From assembly GCF_000234095.1 (NCBI RefSeq), contig NZ_JH376799.1:508537-572536 (forward strand): a DNA stretch of 64,000 bases. Reading direction: 5' to 3'. The stretch is from Centipeda infelix ATCC 43532 (GTDB lineage Bacteria; Bacillota; Negativicutes; Selenomonadales; Selenomonadaceae). The notes below the pieces were generated by a model that did not search any database, had not been told where the DNA came from, and worked only from the letters and a program-made list of their open reading frames with translations. How positions within the stretch are numbered: the first letter of the stretch is position 1; each line of letters starts with the position of its first letter. Positions 16,969 through 26,553 of this stretch are shown piece after piece. A program made the position numbers and the translations under genes.

Positions 16969-18654
16969 TTATCGTGATCCGCCTGCCGTCTCTTTAGTCA
17001 TATAGAAAGTCCAAACCGCCTCATATGCGGCGCCCACATCGCTGCCGTAGCCCGCAGCATCCATCACAGGCGAGTTCTCCATCATCCCCCGCAGCCCCGC
17101 ATGGAGTGCGTCGATCGTGGCGGGATCTCCCGCCAAAGCAGCGGCAAGCGCGGTATACTCCTCCTCTGTATGCGCGATGAGCGCCCCTGCCCCGATGTTC
17201 TCCAAAAGAGATGCGCCAAAGCGGCTGCCAAGGCTCTCGCCCGCCAGCGTTACAACGGGCACGCCCATATAGAGCGCGTCGCAGGTTGTACCGCCGCCGG
17301 GGTACGGAAACGGGTCGAGCGCAATATCCACGCGATTGTACGCGGCGAGATAGCCCTGCGAGGTGCCCTCTGTTTCCACACGCTCAGAGGGAATCCCCGC
17401 CGCCATGATCCGGCGCAGTGCCTCCTCCCGTGCATCGGGACAGGAGAACACATCGGTCTTGAGCAGGAGGCGGCTCTCCGGCACACGGCGTAAAATCTCC
17501 GCCCATGTGCGGAGTACCGTATCGCTGAGCTTGGTAAAGTTGTTAAAGCTGCCAAAGACAACGACGCGTCCTTCTGCAGGTTCGTGTGCAGGCGCAGGGG
17601 CCGCATGGAGCGGCTGCCAGCAAAAATGCGAGTGCGGCAGGACGAGCAGCTCCTCCGTGAAGCCCTCCTCCGCCGTTCCCGCCGCAAGTACGGGGTCGGC
17701 GAGAAAATAATCCACCGTCCGCAGCCCCGTCGAGGCAAAGTAGCCAATGCCCGAGATCTGCACGGGTGCGGGTCGGTACGCAAGGATCGGAAGTGTCCTG
17801 CCCGCCGTATGTCCCGCAAGATCGACGAGGATATCAATGCCGTCGCGAAAAATCGCGTGCGCCGCCTCCTCCGCCGAGCAGCACATGAGATTGCGGAAGT
17901 GTTCGGTCGCGTGCTTCACGCGCTCGGTATAGGCATCCTCGGCGTTCAGTGCGTAGACTGTGACCTCGAAGCGTGCCGGGTCGAGTACGGTCATCAGGGC
18001 ATACGAAAAGGAGAGGACGACGTGCTCCCTCACATCGGGGGAGATGTATCCGATGCGCAGGCGCCGCTCTCCCATCTCGTGCGCCGTGTGGTCGAAGGTA
18101 TGCACATCCGCGAAGAGCGCACCGTACTCCTCCGCCGCGCTCTTATCCTCTGCGAGACTTGTGGACAGATAGTGACGGTTAAAGAGCACATTGCTCGCGT
18201 TGAGCGCACGCAGGACGCGATCCGGCGCGGCATCACGCGCCCGCTCATAGAAGCGCACCGCCTCTGCCGCACGCCCGAGGAAACGCGCACACTGCCCTGC
18301 GATATTATACACCTTTTCCGTAATCGCAGGCGGCAGCTGCGCATCGAGGAGCGGCGTAAGAAGGTTCAGCGCGGCAGTACGCTCCCCCGCAAGGAAGTGA
18401 ATGCGGGCACGCAGGAAGATCGTGTAGGGATCACGGGGCACAAGCCGCGCACATTCCCGCCATGCCGCCAGTGCCTCCCGTGTACGCCCCGCCTCGATGT
18501 GGAGCGCCGTGAGCAGCCCCGCCGCCTCGGCGGGTACTGCACGATGCAGCTGCTTGATTCCCTTGCGGGCCGCATTTTCATCTCCCCGCGCAAGTGCCGC
18601 AAAGATGCGGTCGCGCAGTGCTTCCACGCGCATTTCGTGATTCAGCCCACTCAT
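16969..18654 (-). CDS. GT41 glycosyltransferase with N-terminal TPR
   Basis: 561 residues with TPR-like helices over the first 190 (AARKGIKQLHRAVP, YTIFLRARIHFLAGERTAAL), then a full GT41 catalytic region: RLRIGYISPDVREHVV, ILVDLAGHTAGRTL, PAPVQISGIGYFASTG, FGSFNNFTK, SRLLLKTDVF and DPFPYPGGGTTCDALYMGVP. All motifs expected for UDP-sugar:protein O-glycosyl transfer are present. The start at 18654 is fixed by a 4-nt ATGA overlap with the upstream GT2 gene; the longer frame to 18789 is not needed. A cytosolic role acting on flagellin before export is inferred from the neighbourhood. Confidence 0.9.
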   Translation of the reverse strand: MSGLNHEMRVEALRDRIFAALARGDENAARKGIKQLHRAVPAEAAGLLTALHIEAGRTREALAAWRECARLVPRDPYTIFLRARIHFLAGERTAALNLLTPLLDAQLPPAITEKVYNIAGQCARFLGRAAEAVRFYERARDAAPDRVLRALNASNVLFNRHYLSTSLAEDKSAAEEYGALFADVHTFDHTAHEMGERRLRIGYISPDVREHVVLSFSYALMTVLDPARFEVTVYALNAEDAYTERVKHATEHFRNLMCCSAEEAAHAIFRDGIDILVDLAGHTAGRTLPILAYRPAPVQISGIGYFASTGLRTVDYFLADPVLAAGTAEEGFTEELLVLPHSHFCWQPLHAAPAPAHEPAEGRVVVFGSFNNFTKLSDTVLRTWAEILRRVPESRLLLKTDVFSCPDAREEALRRIMAAGIPSERVETEGTSQGYLAAYNRVDIALDPFPYPGGGTTCDALYMGVPVVTLAGESLGSRFGASLLENIGAGALIAHTEEEYTALAAALAGDPATIDALHAGLRGMMENSPVMDAAGYGSDVGAAYEAVWTFYMTKETAGGSR

Positions 18655-20129
18655 CTGTGCCCCTCCGCGAGTCGCCCAATCCGCCGCAGCATACGCGCAT
18701 CCTCGGGCGCAGCGGAGCGTTCCCTGCAGGAGCGCGGCAGAAGGAGCGCAAGTGCGCCCTGCTGTTCCGGTGCAAACTCCGCACCGCATGCCGCCGCCAC
18801 AGCCGCCGTACGCTCCACCTCCTCGATCAGAGATGCTGCCGCAGAGCTCACATCACCCGCCAGCAGAAATTGTCGTCGCTGCGAAAATTGCAGCGCACTC
18901 TTCCGATCGTAGTAGAGTGCGGCAAGGCGAAAGGGAGAGCCTGCGAGCACGGCGGCGAGGAACGCGGGATCGGCCGCCTCCCGGTAAAAGGCATTCAGTG
19001 TCTCAATGACAGCAGCATCATCCGCCCCGACCGCATGGAGCATGCGGATAAAACGTATGAGCACAGGAGCCGAATGCGGGCTGAGCCGCAGCGCGTGTTC
19101 ATGCAGCCGCAGGGCCTCCTCCGCATCTCCTCGGAGGCGTGCCGCCTCCCCGAGCCGCGCGTATGCAGTCGGCGCAAGGATGCCCGAGAAATCACCCGCG
19201 CGGTAGTACTCCTCATGCAGACGGATGCCATCGCGATACGCTGCACATGCTGTGGCAAGAAAGCCGTGATCCCACGCATATGTTCCGTAGATCAGCGGAA
19301 AATCCGCCTTCTCCGGGAGCGCCGCCCGTGCCGTCTCGTACGCCGCGCGGATCTCGTTATCCGCCGCGCCCATCAGAATGAGTGATTGGAGCAGTACGGC
19401 GTGCGGGCGATTCTCCGAGCCGACGGGACGATCAGTGCTGTCCCGCGCCAGCCGCGCATAGTGTGCCGCCTGTGGATAGTCCTCGAGCGAGTAGTAGCAG
19501 TCCATCAGATGATAGTCGTCGAGCTTCTTGTGTTCCCCACGCGCCCGACGCGCGAGCAGGAGCTCCAGGTCACGCCGCGACTTTCCCTTGATGATGCGCG
19601 GTGAGTAGCCTGTATGGTAGAGCGTCAGCCCCGGTGCCAGAGCCATTTCACGCCCTGTATCACCGCTGAGGTTCTCCACATGCTCGTGAATGCTGCCCAC
19701 AAAGCGGATGTGCGGCGCACGGCGGAAGATGCGCTGCACCTCTGCCGACGTACCGAGCAGCTCGCCTGTATCCATGTCGATATTGACAAGATGGACGATG
19801 AATCCATCGAATTTCCTGCGCCCATCGTACTCTTCGATCAGGGGACGCACGCGCGGCGCACTCTCCTCCGTAAAATACTCGTCCGCATCGGTAAAGACCA
19901 CCCAGTCCCCCTGTGCCTGGTCGAGTGCAAAATTCTTCGCCGCCGCAAAGTCATTGATCCAGTCGAAATGGCAGACCCGCGCCCCACCTGCACGCGCTAT
20001 TTCCACCGTCGCATCGGTTGATCCCGTATCGACCACGATCATCTCATCGGCAAAGACGCGCATGGACGCGAGCCAGCGCGGCAGATTCTCCGCCTCGTTC
20101 TTGGCAATGACACATGCCGAGATCTTCAT
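18651..20129 (-). CDS. GT2 glycosyltransferase with TPR tail
   Basis: 492 residues. The N-terminal 250 residues form a GT2 (WaaE/KdtX-like) domain: [50 protein letters not shown] metal-binding motif near residue 80, and [10 protein letters not shown]. The remainder is helical with TPR-like repeats. The domain is closely similar to each of the three modules in the next gene upstream, suggesting duplication. It is joined to both neighbours by 4-nt ATGA overlaps, so translation is probably coupled. Confidence 0.9.
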   Translation of the reverse strand: MKISACVIAKNEAENLPRWLASMRVFADEMIVVDTGSTDATVEIARAGGARVCHFDWINDFAAAKNFALDQAQGDWVVFTDADEYFTEESAPRVRPLIEEYDGRRKFDGFIVHLVNIDMDTGELLGTSAEVQRIFRRAPHIRFVGSIHEHVENLSGDTGREMALAPGLTLYHTGYSPRIIKGKSRRDLELLLARRARGEHKKLDDYHLMDCYYSLEDYPQAAHYARLARDSTDRPVGSENRPHAVLLQSLILMGAADNEIRAAYETARAALPEKADFPLIYGTYAWDHGFLATACAAYRDGIRLHEEYYRAGDFSGILAPTAYARLGEAARLRGDAEEALRLHEHALRLSPHSAPVLIRFIRMLHAVGADDAAVIETLNAFYREAADPAFLAAVLAGSPFRLAALYYDRKSALQFSQRRQFLLAGDVSSAAASLIEEVERTAAVAAACGAEFAPEQQGALALLLPRSCRERSAAPEDARMLRRIGRLAEGHR

Positions 20130-23100
20130 CGTATCAACTCCATTAGTTCCGTTGATGTTCTGTGCGCGGGGTCGCGTGTCAACGCCCGTGCGAGATACCC
20201 CTCCGCCTCCGTCCGCATACCGAGCTGCAGCGCGGCGTGCGCCATTGCCGCGAGATCATCCGGCGTTTCCCCCGTCATTTCGATGAGAAGAGTATGCCCG
20301 AGGAGCACGCCCTCCCACCGTTCATGCGCCGTGAAGGCCTCCACAAGTGCACGCAGAACGGGAATGCCGTAGTTCCCCGCCACGTGCAGAATACGTTCCG
20401 CCTGTTCCGCATTTGCATGGAGAACGAATGCCTCGCGCACAAGCTCATAGCCCTCCGCGCTCTCCGGCAGGGGCACTGCATCCGGCTCGTCGTAATGCCG
20501 CCAGAACGCCTGCATCGGCGCGGGAAGCAGTCCACGCAAGCGATGGTAGAGTACAAGACTCTCCGCCTTGCGCTCATGTTCCAGATGCAGGAGGATCTCG
20601 GGCATCGCGCGTACGGACGCAGAGAGTCCACCGACGGTATACATCCCAAGAGCAGCGAGCTCTTCCGTGCGCATCTTCCGATAGATTTCAGGCTCCTCTG
20701 CAGCGTCCTCCGTCATACGGGAGAACTCCACGCGTGCCGCGTGTGACAGATTCAGCCAGCCGTAACTGTCTGCAAAGCGCACAAGATAGGAGAGCGTATT
20801 CGCATCCACGCCGAGCATTTCTCGCAGCGCGGCAAGAAGCTGCACCGCATCGTCGCGGCGACGCAGCTCTGTATAGACATCGAGAGCCTCCTCACGTGCC
20901 GTATCAAATGTAAACGCGCGCGCGAGCTCCTCCTCCGCTGCCGAAGTCTCCCCCGCCTCCATCAGAAGACGGGCGCACGCGGCAGAGACCGCCCCCGCCC
21001 ACGCGGGGAATGCTGATGCCTCGCCGCTCTCATCCACAGGATGACCATGCAAGTTGAGTGCATGTGTCAGCTCGTCAAGCGCAGCAGCGTCCTCATCGGC
21101 CGCCAGCAGCAGCCCGAGCCGCCCATGAAAGTCCGGCAGCGCAGAGAAGAGCTTACATGCCGTACGCGCCGCCGCGATCTGCTCTGCGAGTGGAACGCGC
21201 TCCTTTTCCATCACATCTAGCAAGAGGTGATGGAGATGGCTCTGCCCGCCGACCGAGGTCACATTTTCCGCCAGTGCTGCGCGTACATAGATGTGTGCAG
21301 CCGCATACTTTCCAAGCCCATAATACGTATCGGCAAGATAGCGGCAGTCTCCTGCCTGCAGCCCCTCCTCTGCTATATGCCGTTCCATCAGCGCAAGGTT
21401 GCGCTCATGCTTGGCGCGGATGCGCCCCGTGGAATAGCCCACATGTCGAATGGGTAGGGCAGTGGGTTCGTGGTAGAGAACAGGTTCGCCCCCCTGTTTT
21501 TTCAGTGTCTCATGCACGCGCCCCTCATAGCAGAGCCCGCGCCCCATCCGTAGAAGACGGACATGCGGGGCACGTCCCATCTCACGTTCGCCCGCATCCT
21601 CATCCACATGAACAATCGGCAGGAGAACGGCATCCACAGAGGGCATCGTCACATCCACCATGGCGAGATAGGCACGCACCTCCGACGGGTCAAAGAAGGA
21701 TTCATCCGCATCCAATACTGCCGCCCAGTCCCCGTGCACCGCACCGATGGCAGCATTGCGTGCAGCGGCAAAGTCGTCCCGCCATCCAAAGTCGATCATG
21801 TGCGCCTCTGCCGCCTCCGCAAGCGCGCGCGTCCCGTCGGACGATCCCGTATCGACGACAATGCGCTCATCCGCATAGACGGCAGTATTTGCAAGCCACA
21901 TCTCCATATCCCGCGCATCATCACGCACAAAGACAGCCGCCGAGATGCGCATTGCCTCTGCACGCGCAGCGATGCGCTCCCAGATCGCCGCACGCCGCTC
22001 AAGTCCCGCACGCATTTCATCTGTAAAGAAGGAACGCTCTGTTCCCGCCGTCGGCGGCTCTGTCCGCAGGGCCGTATGCGCCGCCGCAATCGCCTCCGGA
22101 TACCGATGCAGTGACGCAAGTGCCTCTGCATATTCGGCGTGCATCTCGGGCAGTTCCGGGAATGCGTGTGCTGCCTGTGCCGCAATGCCAAGGCGCTCCT
22201 CCCTGCGTGCGGGCAGCGCTCCGTAGATCCGCAGGAGAATACGCCAGCAAAGGCTCGCATAGACGACACTCTGTCGTCCCAATCCGATATTGAGGAGAGC
22301 GTAGCGCTCCGCCATGCGCTCATCCCCGAGATTGTCATACGTCTCTGCGAGATAGCGCCAACAGCGCTCGGGATGCTCTGAATTCCGGACCTCATCCAAC
22401 AGGAGGCGTAGGTTGCGCTCCCCCTTTGCCCGCGTCAGCGCCTTCGAGTAGCCCGTATGCACAAGCGTTAGGAGTGTGGGTGCGACTAGGCGGGAGAGAG
22501 GTATCGTACCATCCGCATCACGCAGTTCCTCATGAATCTGTCCCACATAACACCGCCCCGTACGGCGGCGAAAAATGCGCGGGACGTAGCTGTCCAGAAG
22601 GATCTCGCCTGACTCCTCATCAATATTACGTAACGGAATAAGAAGTACCTCATCCCCTCCTGCATCCGCTTGTTCGATCACCGCACGGATGCGCTCTCGG
22701 TTTTCCTCTGAAAAATATTCGTCCGCGTCGATAAATACAATCCACTCCCCCGTCGCACGAGCAAGGACGGCATTCCGTGCCGCCGCAAAATCATCTGTCC
22801 ACGGAACAGAACAGACCGCTGCACCAAGTGCTGCTGCAACCGTGGCAGAGTCATCCCGTGAGCCCGTATCTCCGACAACGATCTCATCCACCTGACCGCA
22901 CAGACTTTCGATGGATTTCCTCAGATGAACCGCATCATCCCGCACAATATAGCACGCCGTAATCCGCAGCTTCGTTTCCTGCCCTCTCTCCACGTCTTCC
23001 CCCCGATAGCTCTGTGCGCGTTTCGCCCAGAAACGTGCCTGCTCTGCATCACCAAGGTGCAGGTAGATGCCCTCCAGTCGATCTGCCACCATCGCAGCGA

Positions 23101-24058
23101 CAGCATCATTGAAAAAGGAAGAGTTCTCCGTACGCGCTCCCCCCGCATCATATTGTGCAAGAGCCTTCTGCAGACTTTCCGCTGCCTCTCCATACCGAAC
23201 AAGCCCGCAGAGGATCATGCCGCGCTGTCCGTAGAAATCAGGCAGGACAGGGTATTTTGCGAGAGCTTCATCGGCAAGTGACAGCATCTCCTCATCCGGA
23301 TAATGCAGTGCTCGCATGGACTCAATCATCTGATGATAGACCCTGCTTTCCTCCCCGATAAAGATTGTCTCCCCACACAGCACCTCATGTGACAGTGCAA
23401 GCACCCGCGCATAATCCTTCAGTCCAAAATAGCAGTCCGCCAGATAAAACGCGTGCAGCGGTCTTCGTCCATGGAGAGATGCGTCACGTTCGAGCAGCGC
23501 AATGTTGCGCCGAATTTTTTCCTCTCCGCGCTCCGCAAGATATCCCGTATGCCCCGCGCTCAGGGGTTCATCCGCATACACAAGCACGCGTTCCATATCA
23601 TCGTCGCGCATGAGCTGCTCATGGATCATGCCCACATAGTGAATCCCCTCTCCGCGAAAGATGCGGGGGCTTCGCATATAGAGCGCATCACGCAGAGAGC
23701 CCTTCGTGATAAAGTTGCAGAGCGGGATCATAATGATATCGAAGTCGGGGTGCTCGCGTATAATATCCTCTATCCCCGCCCTCAGCCCCTCGGGGTGAAA
23801 GAAATACTCGTCGGCATCCAAGAAGATGATGACATCGCCCGTCGCCTGAGCAAGCGCATGATTGCGTGCTGCAGCAAAGTCATCCTGCCATACATAATCG
23901 TAGAGCTGCGCACCAACAGCAGCAGCAAGTTCTTCTACCCGCACATTCCCCGCCGTCGAGACAAGTACAATCTCATCGACCGCCGCCCGCAGAGAGCAAA
24001 TCGAACGGCGCAGCTCCTCGACTTCATCCTTTACGATATAGCAGGCAGAAATCTTCAT
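20126..24058 (-). CDS. triple-module GT2 glycosyltransferase
   Basis: About 1310 residues holding three GT2-TPR modules in a row. Module starts and metal-binding motifs: [12 protein letters not shown] at 1 with DADEYF near 81; [12 protein letters not shown] near 364 with DADEYF near 444; [12 protein letters not shown] near 703 with DADESF near 783. Each keeps the [10 protein letters not shown] signature and a helical TPR-like stretch, and the C-terminal 300 residues are further helices. All three active sites look intact, so the protein could add several sugars in turn. The start at 24058 has AAAGGG upstream. First gene of the glycosyltransferase run, behind its own promoter at 24092-24120. 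Confidence 0.9.
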   Translation of the reverse strand: MKISACYIVKDEVEELRRSICSLRAAVDEIVLVSTAGNVRVEELAAAVGAQLYDYVWQDDFAAARNHALAQATGDVIIFLDADEYFFHPEGLRAGIEDIIREHPDFDIIMIPLCNFITKGSLRDALYMRSPRIFRGEGIHYVGMIHEQLMRDDDMERVLVYADEPLSAGHTGYLAERGEEKIRRNIALLERDASLHGRRPLHAFYLADCYFGLKDYARVLALSHEVLCGETIFIGEESRVYHQMIESMRALHYPDEEMLSLADEALAKYPVLPDFYGQRGMILCGLVRYGEAAESLQKALAQYDAGGARTENSSFFNDAVAAMVADRLEGIYLHLGDAEQARFWAKRAQSYRGEDVERGQETKLRITACYIVRDDAVHLRKSIESLCGQVDEIVVGDTGSRDDSATVAAALGAAVCSVPWTDDFAAARNAVLARATGEWIVFIDADEYFSEENRERIRAVIEQADAGGDEVLLIPLRNIDEESGEILLDSYVPRIFRRRTGRCYVGQIHEELRDADGTIPLSRLVAPTLLTLVHTGYSKALTRAKGERNLRLLLDEVRNSEHPERCWRYLAETYDNLGDERMAERYALLNIGLGRQSVVYASLCWRILLRIYGALPARREERLGIAAQAAHAFPELPEMHAEYAEALASLHRYPEAIAAAHTALRTEPPTAGTERSFFTDEMRAGLERRAAIWERIAARAEAMRISAAVFVRDDARDMEMWLANTAVYADERIVVDTGSSDGTRALAEAAEAHMIDFGWRDDFAAARNAAIGAVHGDWAAVLDADESFFDPSEVRAYLAMVDVTMPSVDAVLLPIVHVDEDAGEREMGRAPHVRLLRMGRGLCYEGRVHETLKKQGGEPVLYHEPTALPIRHVGYSTGRIRAKHERNLALMERHIAEEGLQAGDCRYLADTYYGLGKYAAAHIYVRAALAENVTSVGGQSHLHHLLLDVMEKERVPLAEQIAAARTACKLFSALPDFHGRLGLLLAADEDAAALDELTHALNLHGHPVDESGEASAFPAWAGAVSAACARLLMEAGETSAAEEELARAFTFDTAREEALDVYTELRRRDDAVQLLAALREMLGVDANTLSYLVRFADSYGWLNLSHAARVEFSRMTEDAAEEPEIYRKMRTEELAALGMYTVGGLSASVRAMPEILLHLEHERKAESLVLYHRLRGLLPAPMQAFWRHYDEPDAVPLPESAEGYELVREAFVLHANAEQAERILHVAGNYGIPVLRALVEAFTAHERWEGVLLGHTLLIEMTGETPDDLAAMAHAALQLGMRTEAEGYLARALTRDPAHRTSTELMELIR

Positions 24059-24091
24059 GCGGCACACCCTTTCATCTGTCTTCAATGAATT

Positions 24092-24120
24092 ATTATACGC
24101 GATTCCCGTCATTTACGCAA
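24092..24120 (-). promoter_or_regulatory. sigma-A-type promoter for glycosyltransferase operon
   Basis: On the minus strand: TTGCGT (24115-24120), exactly 17 nt, then TATAAT (24092-24097), 34 nt before the start codon. The -35 box begins directly after the T-run of the flagellin terminator. Confidence 0.75.
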
Positions 24121-24150
24121 AGAAAAAGAACCCCTCCCCGAAGGGAGGGA
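24121..24150 (-). terminator. rho-independent terminator after flagellin
   Basis: CCCTCCC-TTCG-GGGAGGG hairpin (24132-24149, minus-strand reading) with a UUCG tetraloop, followed by GTTCTTTTTCTTT. Confidence 0.85.
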
Positions 24151-24183
24151 TTCCTATCATCCAAATGTAACAGCCGAAGCGAA

Positions 24184-25512
24184 TTACTGGAGGAGCGAGA
24201 GGACAGCGGAGCTGTTCTGGTTCGCCTGCGCGAGCATGGACTGCGCAGCCTGGAGCAGCACGTTGTTCTTCGTGTAGTTCGTCATCTCCTTCGCCATATC
24301 CGCATCGCGAATCGTGGACTCGGAGTTCTGAACGTTCTCGGAAGCCGTCGTGAGGTTCGAGCTCGTGTAGCTGAGACGCGTCTGAACTGCACCGATGTTC
24401 GCCTGCTCATCGAGAGCCTTCTGGAGTGCCGTCTCGATCGTGTTGATCGCAGCATTTGCCTTGTCCTGCGTCTGAACGCTGAGGACAGAGCCGTCCGTGC
24501 CCTTGAGGCCAAGAGCAAGCGAACGCATATCGGTCATGCTGACCTTGATCGCCTGGTTTGCCTTGACACCCGTCTGGAGGACGAGAGCATTGTCCTCAGA
24601 CTTGTTCTCTGCACGGATGCGCTCGTTGAAACCATCGAGAGCCGTGTTCGCCGTCTTGCGGATCGCGCCCGTGTTGTCCGTGATCGACATCGTGAACGAG
24701 GAGATCTGGAACGTCGTGCCGTCGCCCTTCGCCTCGATCGAGAGAGCCGTCTTGTTGTCCGCCGTGTAGACGCTGTTCTTCGCCTTGTCGTAGCCGATCA
24801 GAGCATCGTTACGCGTCATGCCCATGAGCGACGTGCCCGTATAGGACTCAGTGCCGTTGAATGCAGCGCTTTCCAGGATGCTCGCGAGCGTGTTGTTCGT
24901 GCTGACCTGGAACGTCGTCGTATAGGTACGACCCTGACGGACGTAAGAAACCGTGATGTTATCCGTCGACTGGATGTTGAGGCTCTCGTCCGTGCGGCTC
25001 AGGAGGCTCGTCAGTGCGGAAGCCCACTTCGTGCTCGTGCTCATCGCACCGTTCGAGAGGGTCGTGCAGGTCGCAATGCCCTTGCTGTTGCGCGAGCCAT
25101 CGACGAGGTACTTGCCGTTGTATGTCGCAAGCGCGTTGTCGTCGATCTGATCAACCATCTGGTTGATCTCTTTCTGGATCGTACGGCGATCCTCGTCCGT
25201 GTTCGTGTCGTTCGCCGCGTTGATTGCCTTCTCCTTCAGGGTCTTGAGGATCTCGACCGTGCTGGAGACAGCGCCCTCAGCGGTACGCATCATGCTGTTG
25301 CCGTTCTGCGTGTTCTGGTTGTCCTGATCGAGCGAACGGATCTGGACGCGCATACGCTCAGAGATGGCATAGCCCGAAGCATCGTCGCCGGCCGTGTTGA
25401 TCTTCATGCCCGAGGAGACCTTCTGAAGGCTCTTCGCGAGTGCCGACTGGTTCTTGTTCAGGATGTTGAGCGTGTTGACCGCCGACATGTTGTTCTTGAC
25501 TACCATTGCCAT
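24184..25512 (-). CDS. fliC: flagellin
   Basis: 442-residue filament subunit. The N-terminal D0/D1 helices (VNTLNILNKNQSALAKSLQK, then SSGMKINTAGDDASGYAISE) and C-terminal D1/D0 helices (NVQNSESTIRDADMAKEM to AQANQNSSAVLSLLQ) are conserved. The central region, about 140-300, is rich in Ser and Thr and is the likely surface-exposed target of O-glycosylation by the adjacent GT41/GT2 genes. One internal Cys (ATCTTLS) is unusual for a flagellin. GGGAGGA lies 8 nt before the ATG. Two promoters and two CsrA-type hairpins lie upstream, and a terminator follows. Confidence 0.98.
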   Translation of the reverse strand: MAMVVKNNMSAVNTLNILNKNQSALAKSLQKVSSGMKINTAGDDASGYAISERMRVQIRSLDQDNQNTQNGNSMMRTAEGAVSSTVEILKTLKEKAINAANDTNTDEDRRTIQKEINQMVDQIDDNALATYNGKYLVDGSRNSKGIATCTTLSNGAMSTSTKWASALTSLLSRTDESLNIQSTDNITVSYVRQGRTYTTTFQVSTNNTLASILESAAFNGTESYTGTSLMGMTRNDALIGYDKAKNSVYTADNKTALSIEAKGDGTTFQISSFTMSITDNTGAIRKTANTALDGFNERIRAENKSEDNALVLQTGVKANQAIKVSMTDMRSLALGLKGTDGSVLSVQTQDKANAAINTIETALQKALDEQANIGAVQTRLSYTSSNLTTASENVQNSESTIRDADMAKEMTNYTKNNVLLQAAQSMLAQANQNSSAVLSLLQ

Positions 25513-25535
25513 GTGTAAATTCCTCCCTGGTGTGG

Positions 25536-25552
25536 TTCCGGTCCTGCCGGAA
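25536..25552 (-). promoter_or_regulatory. candidate CsrA site 1 in flagellin leader
   Basis: Minus-strand reading TTCCGG-CAGGA-CCGGAA: perfect 6-bp stem with GGA in the 5-nt loop, 24 nt before the start codon and about 8 nt before the GGGAGGA ribosome site. This is the classic arrangement of a CsrA-bound hairpin. Confidence 0.7.
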
Positions 25553-25566
25553 TATTGAATGTATGT

Positions 25567-25584
25567 GCGGACATCCGTGCCCGC
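25567..25584 (-). promoter_or_regulatory. candidate CsrA site 2 in flagellin leader
   Basis: Minus-strand reading GCGGGCA-CGGA-TGTCCGC: 7-bp stem (one G-U pair), GGA in the loop. The core GCACGGATGT matches 8 of 10 positions of the CsrA consensus ACARGGAUGU. Confidence 0.7.
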
Positions 25585-25679
25585 TGTATAATAGGCAAGT
25601 GACGCGTCTATCCTGACCGGCTGCTAGCTAGCCGTCCATGGCAGCCGCCCCGCTTGCTTATTATCGCCTTACATATAGT

Positions 25680-25706
25680 ATATCGACGTAATGAAGACAT
25701 ACTTAA
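25680..25706 (-). promoter_or_regulatory. sigma-28-type flagellin promoter
   Basis: Minus-strand reading TTAA (25703-25706), 15 nt, GTCGATAT (25680-25687), against the Bacillus-type consensus TAAA-N15-GCCGATAT. One mismatch in each box. Confidence 0.65.
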
Positions 25707-25722
25707 GTAATGGACTGTAAAT

Positions 25723-25751
25723 ATTTTACTTTTTTTAGAGCCGTTTGTCAA
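25723..25751 (-). promoter_or_regulatory. sigma-A-type promoter upstream of flagellin
   Basis: Minus-strand reading TTGACA (25746-25751), 17 nt, TAAAAT (25723-25728), upstream of the sigma-28-type promoter. The -35 box starts where the fliT terminator T-run ends. Confidence 0.55.
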
Positions 25752-25776
25752 GAAAAAGTACCGTTCTCAGAGAACG
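25752..25776 (-). terminator. terminator after fliT
   Basis: CGTTCTC and GAGAACG (25762-25776) form a short hairpin; the minus-strand tail is GTACTTTTTCTT. Confidence 0.6.
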
Positions 25777-25784
25777 ACTCCTCC

Positions 25785-26129
25785 TCAGTAGCGGCGATTG
25801 AGGTGGCTGCCGAGCGGATTCGCCCCCCTAAGATCGTAGCTGTGGACGGCGGCATTCTGTCGGCGTGACCGGTTCAGCCACGCGCGCGCCTTGTACTGAA
25901 TCTGCATTTCAAGCGGACGCAGTTCCGCCTCCAGTGCCGCCCACTCCGCACCCATACGGTAGGGATCCGAGGGAAGTTCCTTCAAGAGGCCGACAATGTG
26001 CTCGCGCTGGTCGACGAGGTCGATGAACATATCGATTTCATCCGCATCGACGAATTTGAGCAGTTCGTGTGTGAGAACGCGATACTTCTCCCAGAGGTCG
26101 TGTGCAGCCTCGTACATCTCATCCGGCAT
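25785..26129 (-). CDS. fliT: FliT-like flagellar protein
   Basis: About 114 residues, largely helical (YEAAHDLWEKYRVLTHELLK), at the position after fliS where Firmicutes carry fliT, the export chaperone for FliD. Sequence similarity to FliT is weak by eye, so the name rests mainly on size, helical make-up and place. The start at 26129 overlaps the end of fliS by 11 nt and has GGAGGGGAG upstream; the longer frame to 26171 lies inside fliS. A terminator follows. Confidence 0.65.
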   Translation of the reverse strand: MPDEMYEAAHDLWEKYRVLTHELLKFVDADEIDMFIDLVDQREHIVGLLKELPSDPYRMGAEWAALEAELRPLEMQIQYKARAWLNRSRRQNAAVHSYDLRGANPLGSHLNRRY

Positions 26130-26535
26130 AGACACCGCTCCCCTCCATTCCCTGCACACCCTTTTCCTCACGCGCCTTCTTCATTGCCTGTGCCCACGCG
26201 TCGCGGAGCTCAGTCATAATGTCGGTCGCCTCTTGGATGAGCGCAGGATCGCTCTTCATATTGCCCTCGACCAGGCGATCGTAGGCGTAGTTGTAGAGCG
26301 GCAGCAGCTGGTGGGAAATCTCGTAATCCATATTGAGGGTGATGCGGAACTCAGAGATGATGTTCTGTGCCTTCTGAAAGGAGGTGTTCGATGCCTCGTA
26401 GTTCTTCTCTGCAAGCTGCTCGACGCCCTCCTTGATAAACTTGAGGCAGCCGTTATAGAGCATAAGGGTCAGTGCCTCGGGTGTCGCCGTCATCACCTGC
26501 TGCTTCTTATATGCCTCCGCAGCACTGTTTACCAT
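26119..26535 (-). CDS. fliS: flagellar export chaperone FliS
   Basis: 138 residues. Family marks are the N-terminal AAEAYKKQQVMTATPEALTL, the helix with LMLYNGCLKFI, and the C-terminal LRDAWAQAMKKA. FliS binds the C-terminal D0 helix of unexported flagellin and delivers it to FlhA. In Bacillus, FliS-flagellin levels also set how much FliW is free to inhibit CsrA, relevant because fliW, csrA and candidate CsrA sites are all in this locus. Follows fliD by 18 nt. Confidence 0.96.
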   Translation of the reverse strand: MVNSAAEAYKKQQVMTATPEALTLMLYNGCLKFIKEGVEQLAEKNYEASNTSFQKAQNIISEFRITLNMDYEISHQLLPLYNYAYDRLVEGNMKSDPALIQEATDIMTELRDAWAQAMKKAREEKGVQGMEGSGVYAG

Positions 26536-26553
26536 GCGGGAACCCCCCTTGCA

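Noticed and set aside
24184-25512. Second flagellin gene or phase-variable repeat near flagellin
   Set aside because: Only one flagellin gene is present and no homopolymer or tandem repeat tract of note was found in it or in the glycosyltransferases.
23866-25518. 550-residue plus-strand open frame over flagellin
   Set aside because: Arg/Leu/Asp-rich antisense of flagellin and the GT2 gene; no recognisable family.
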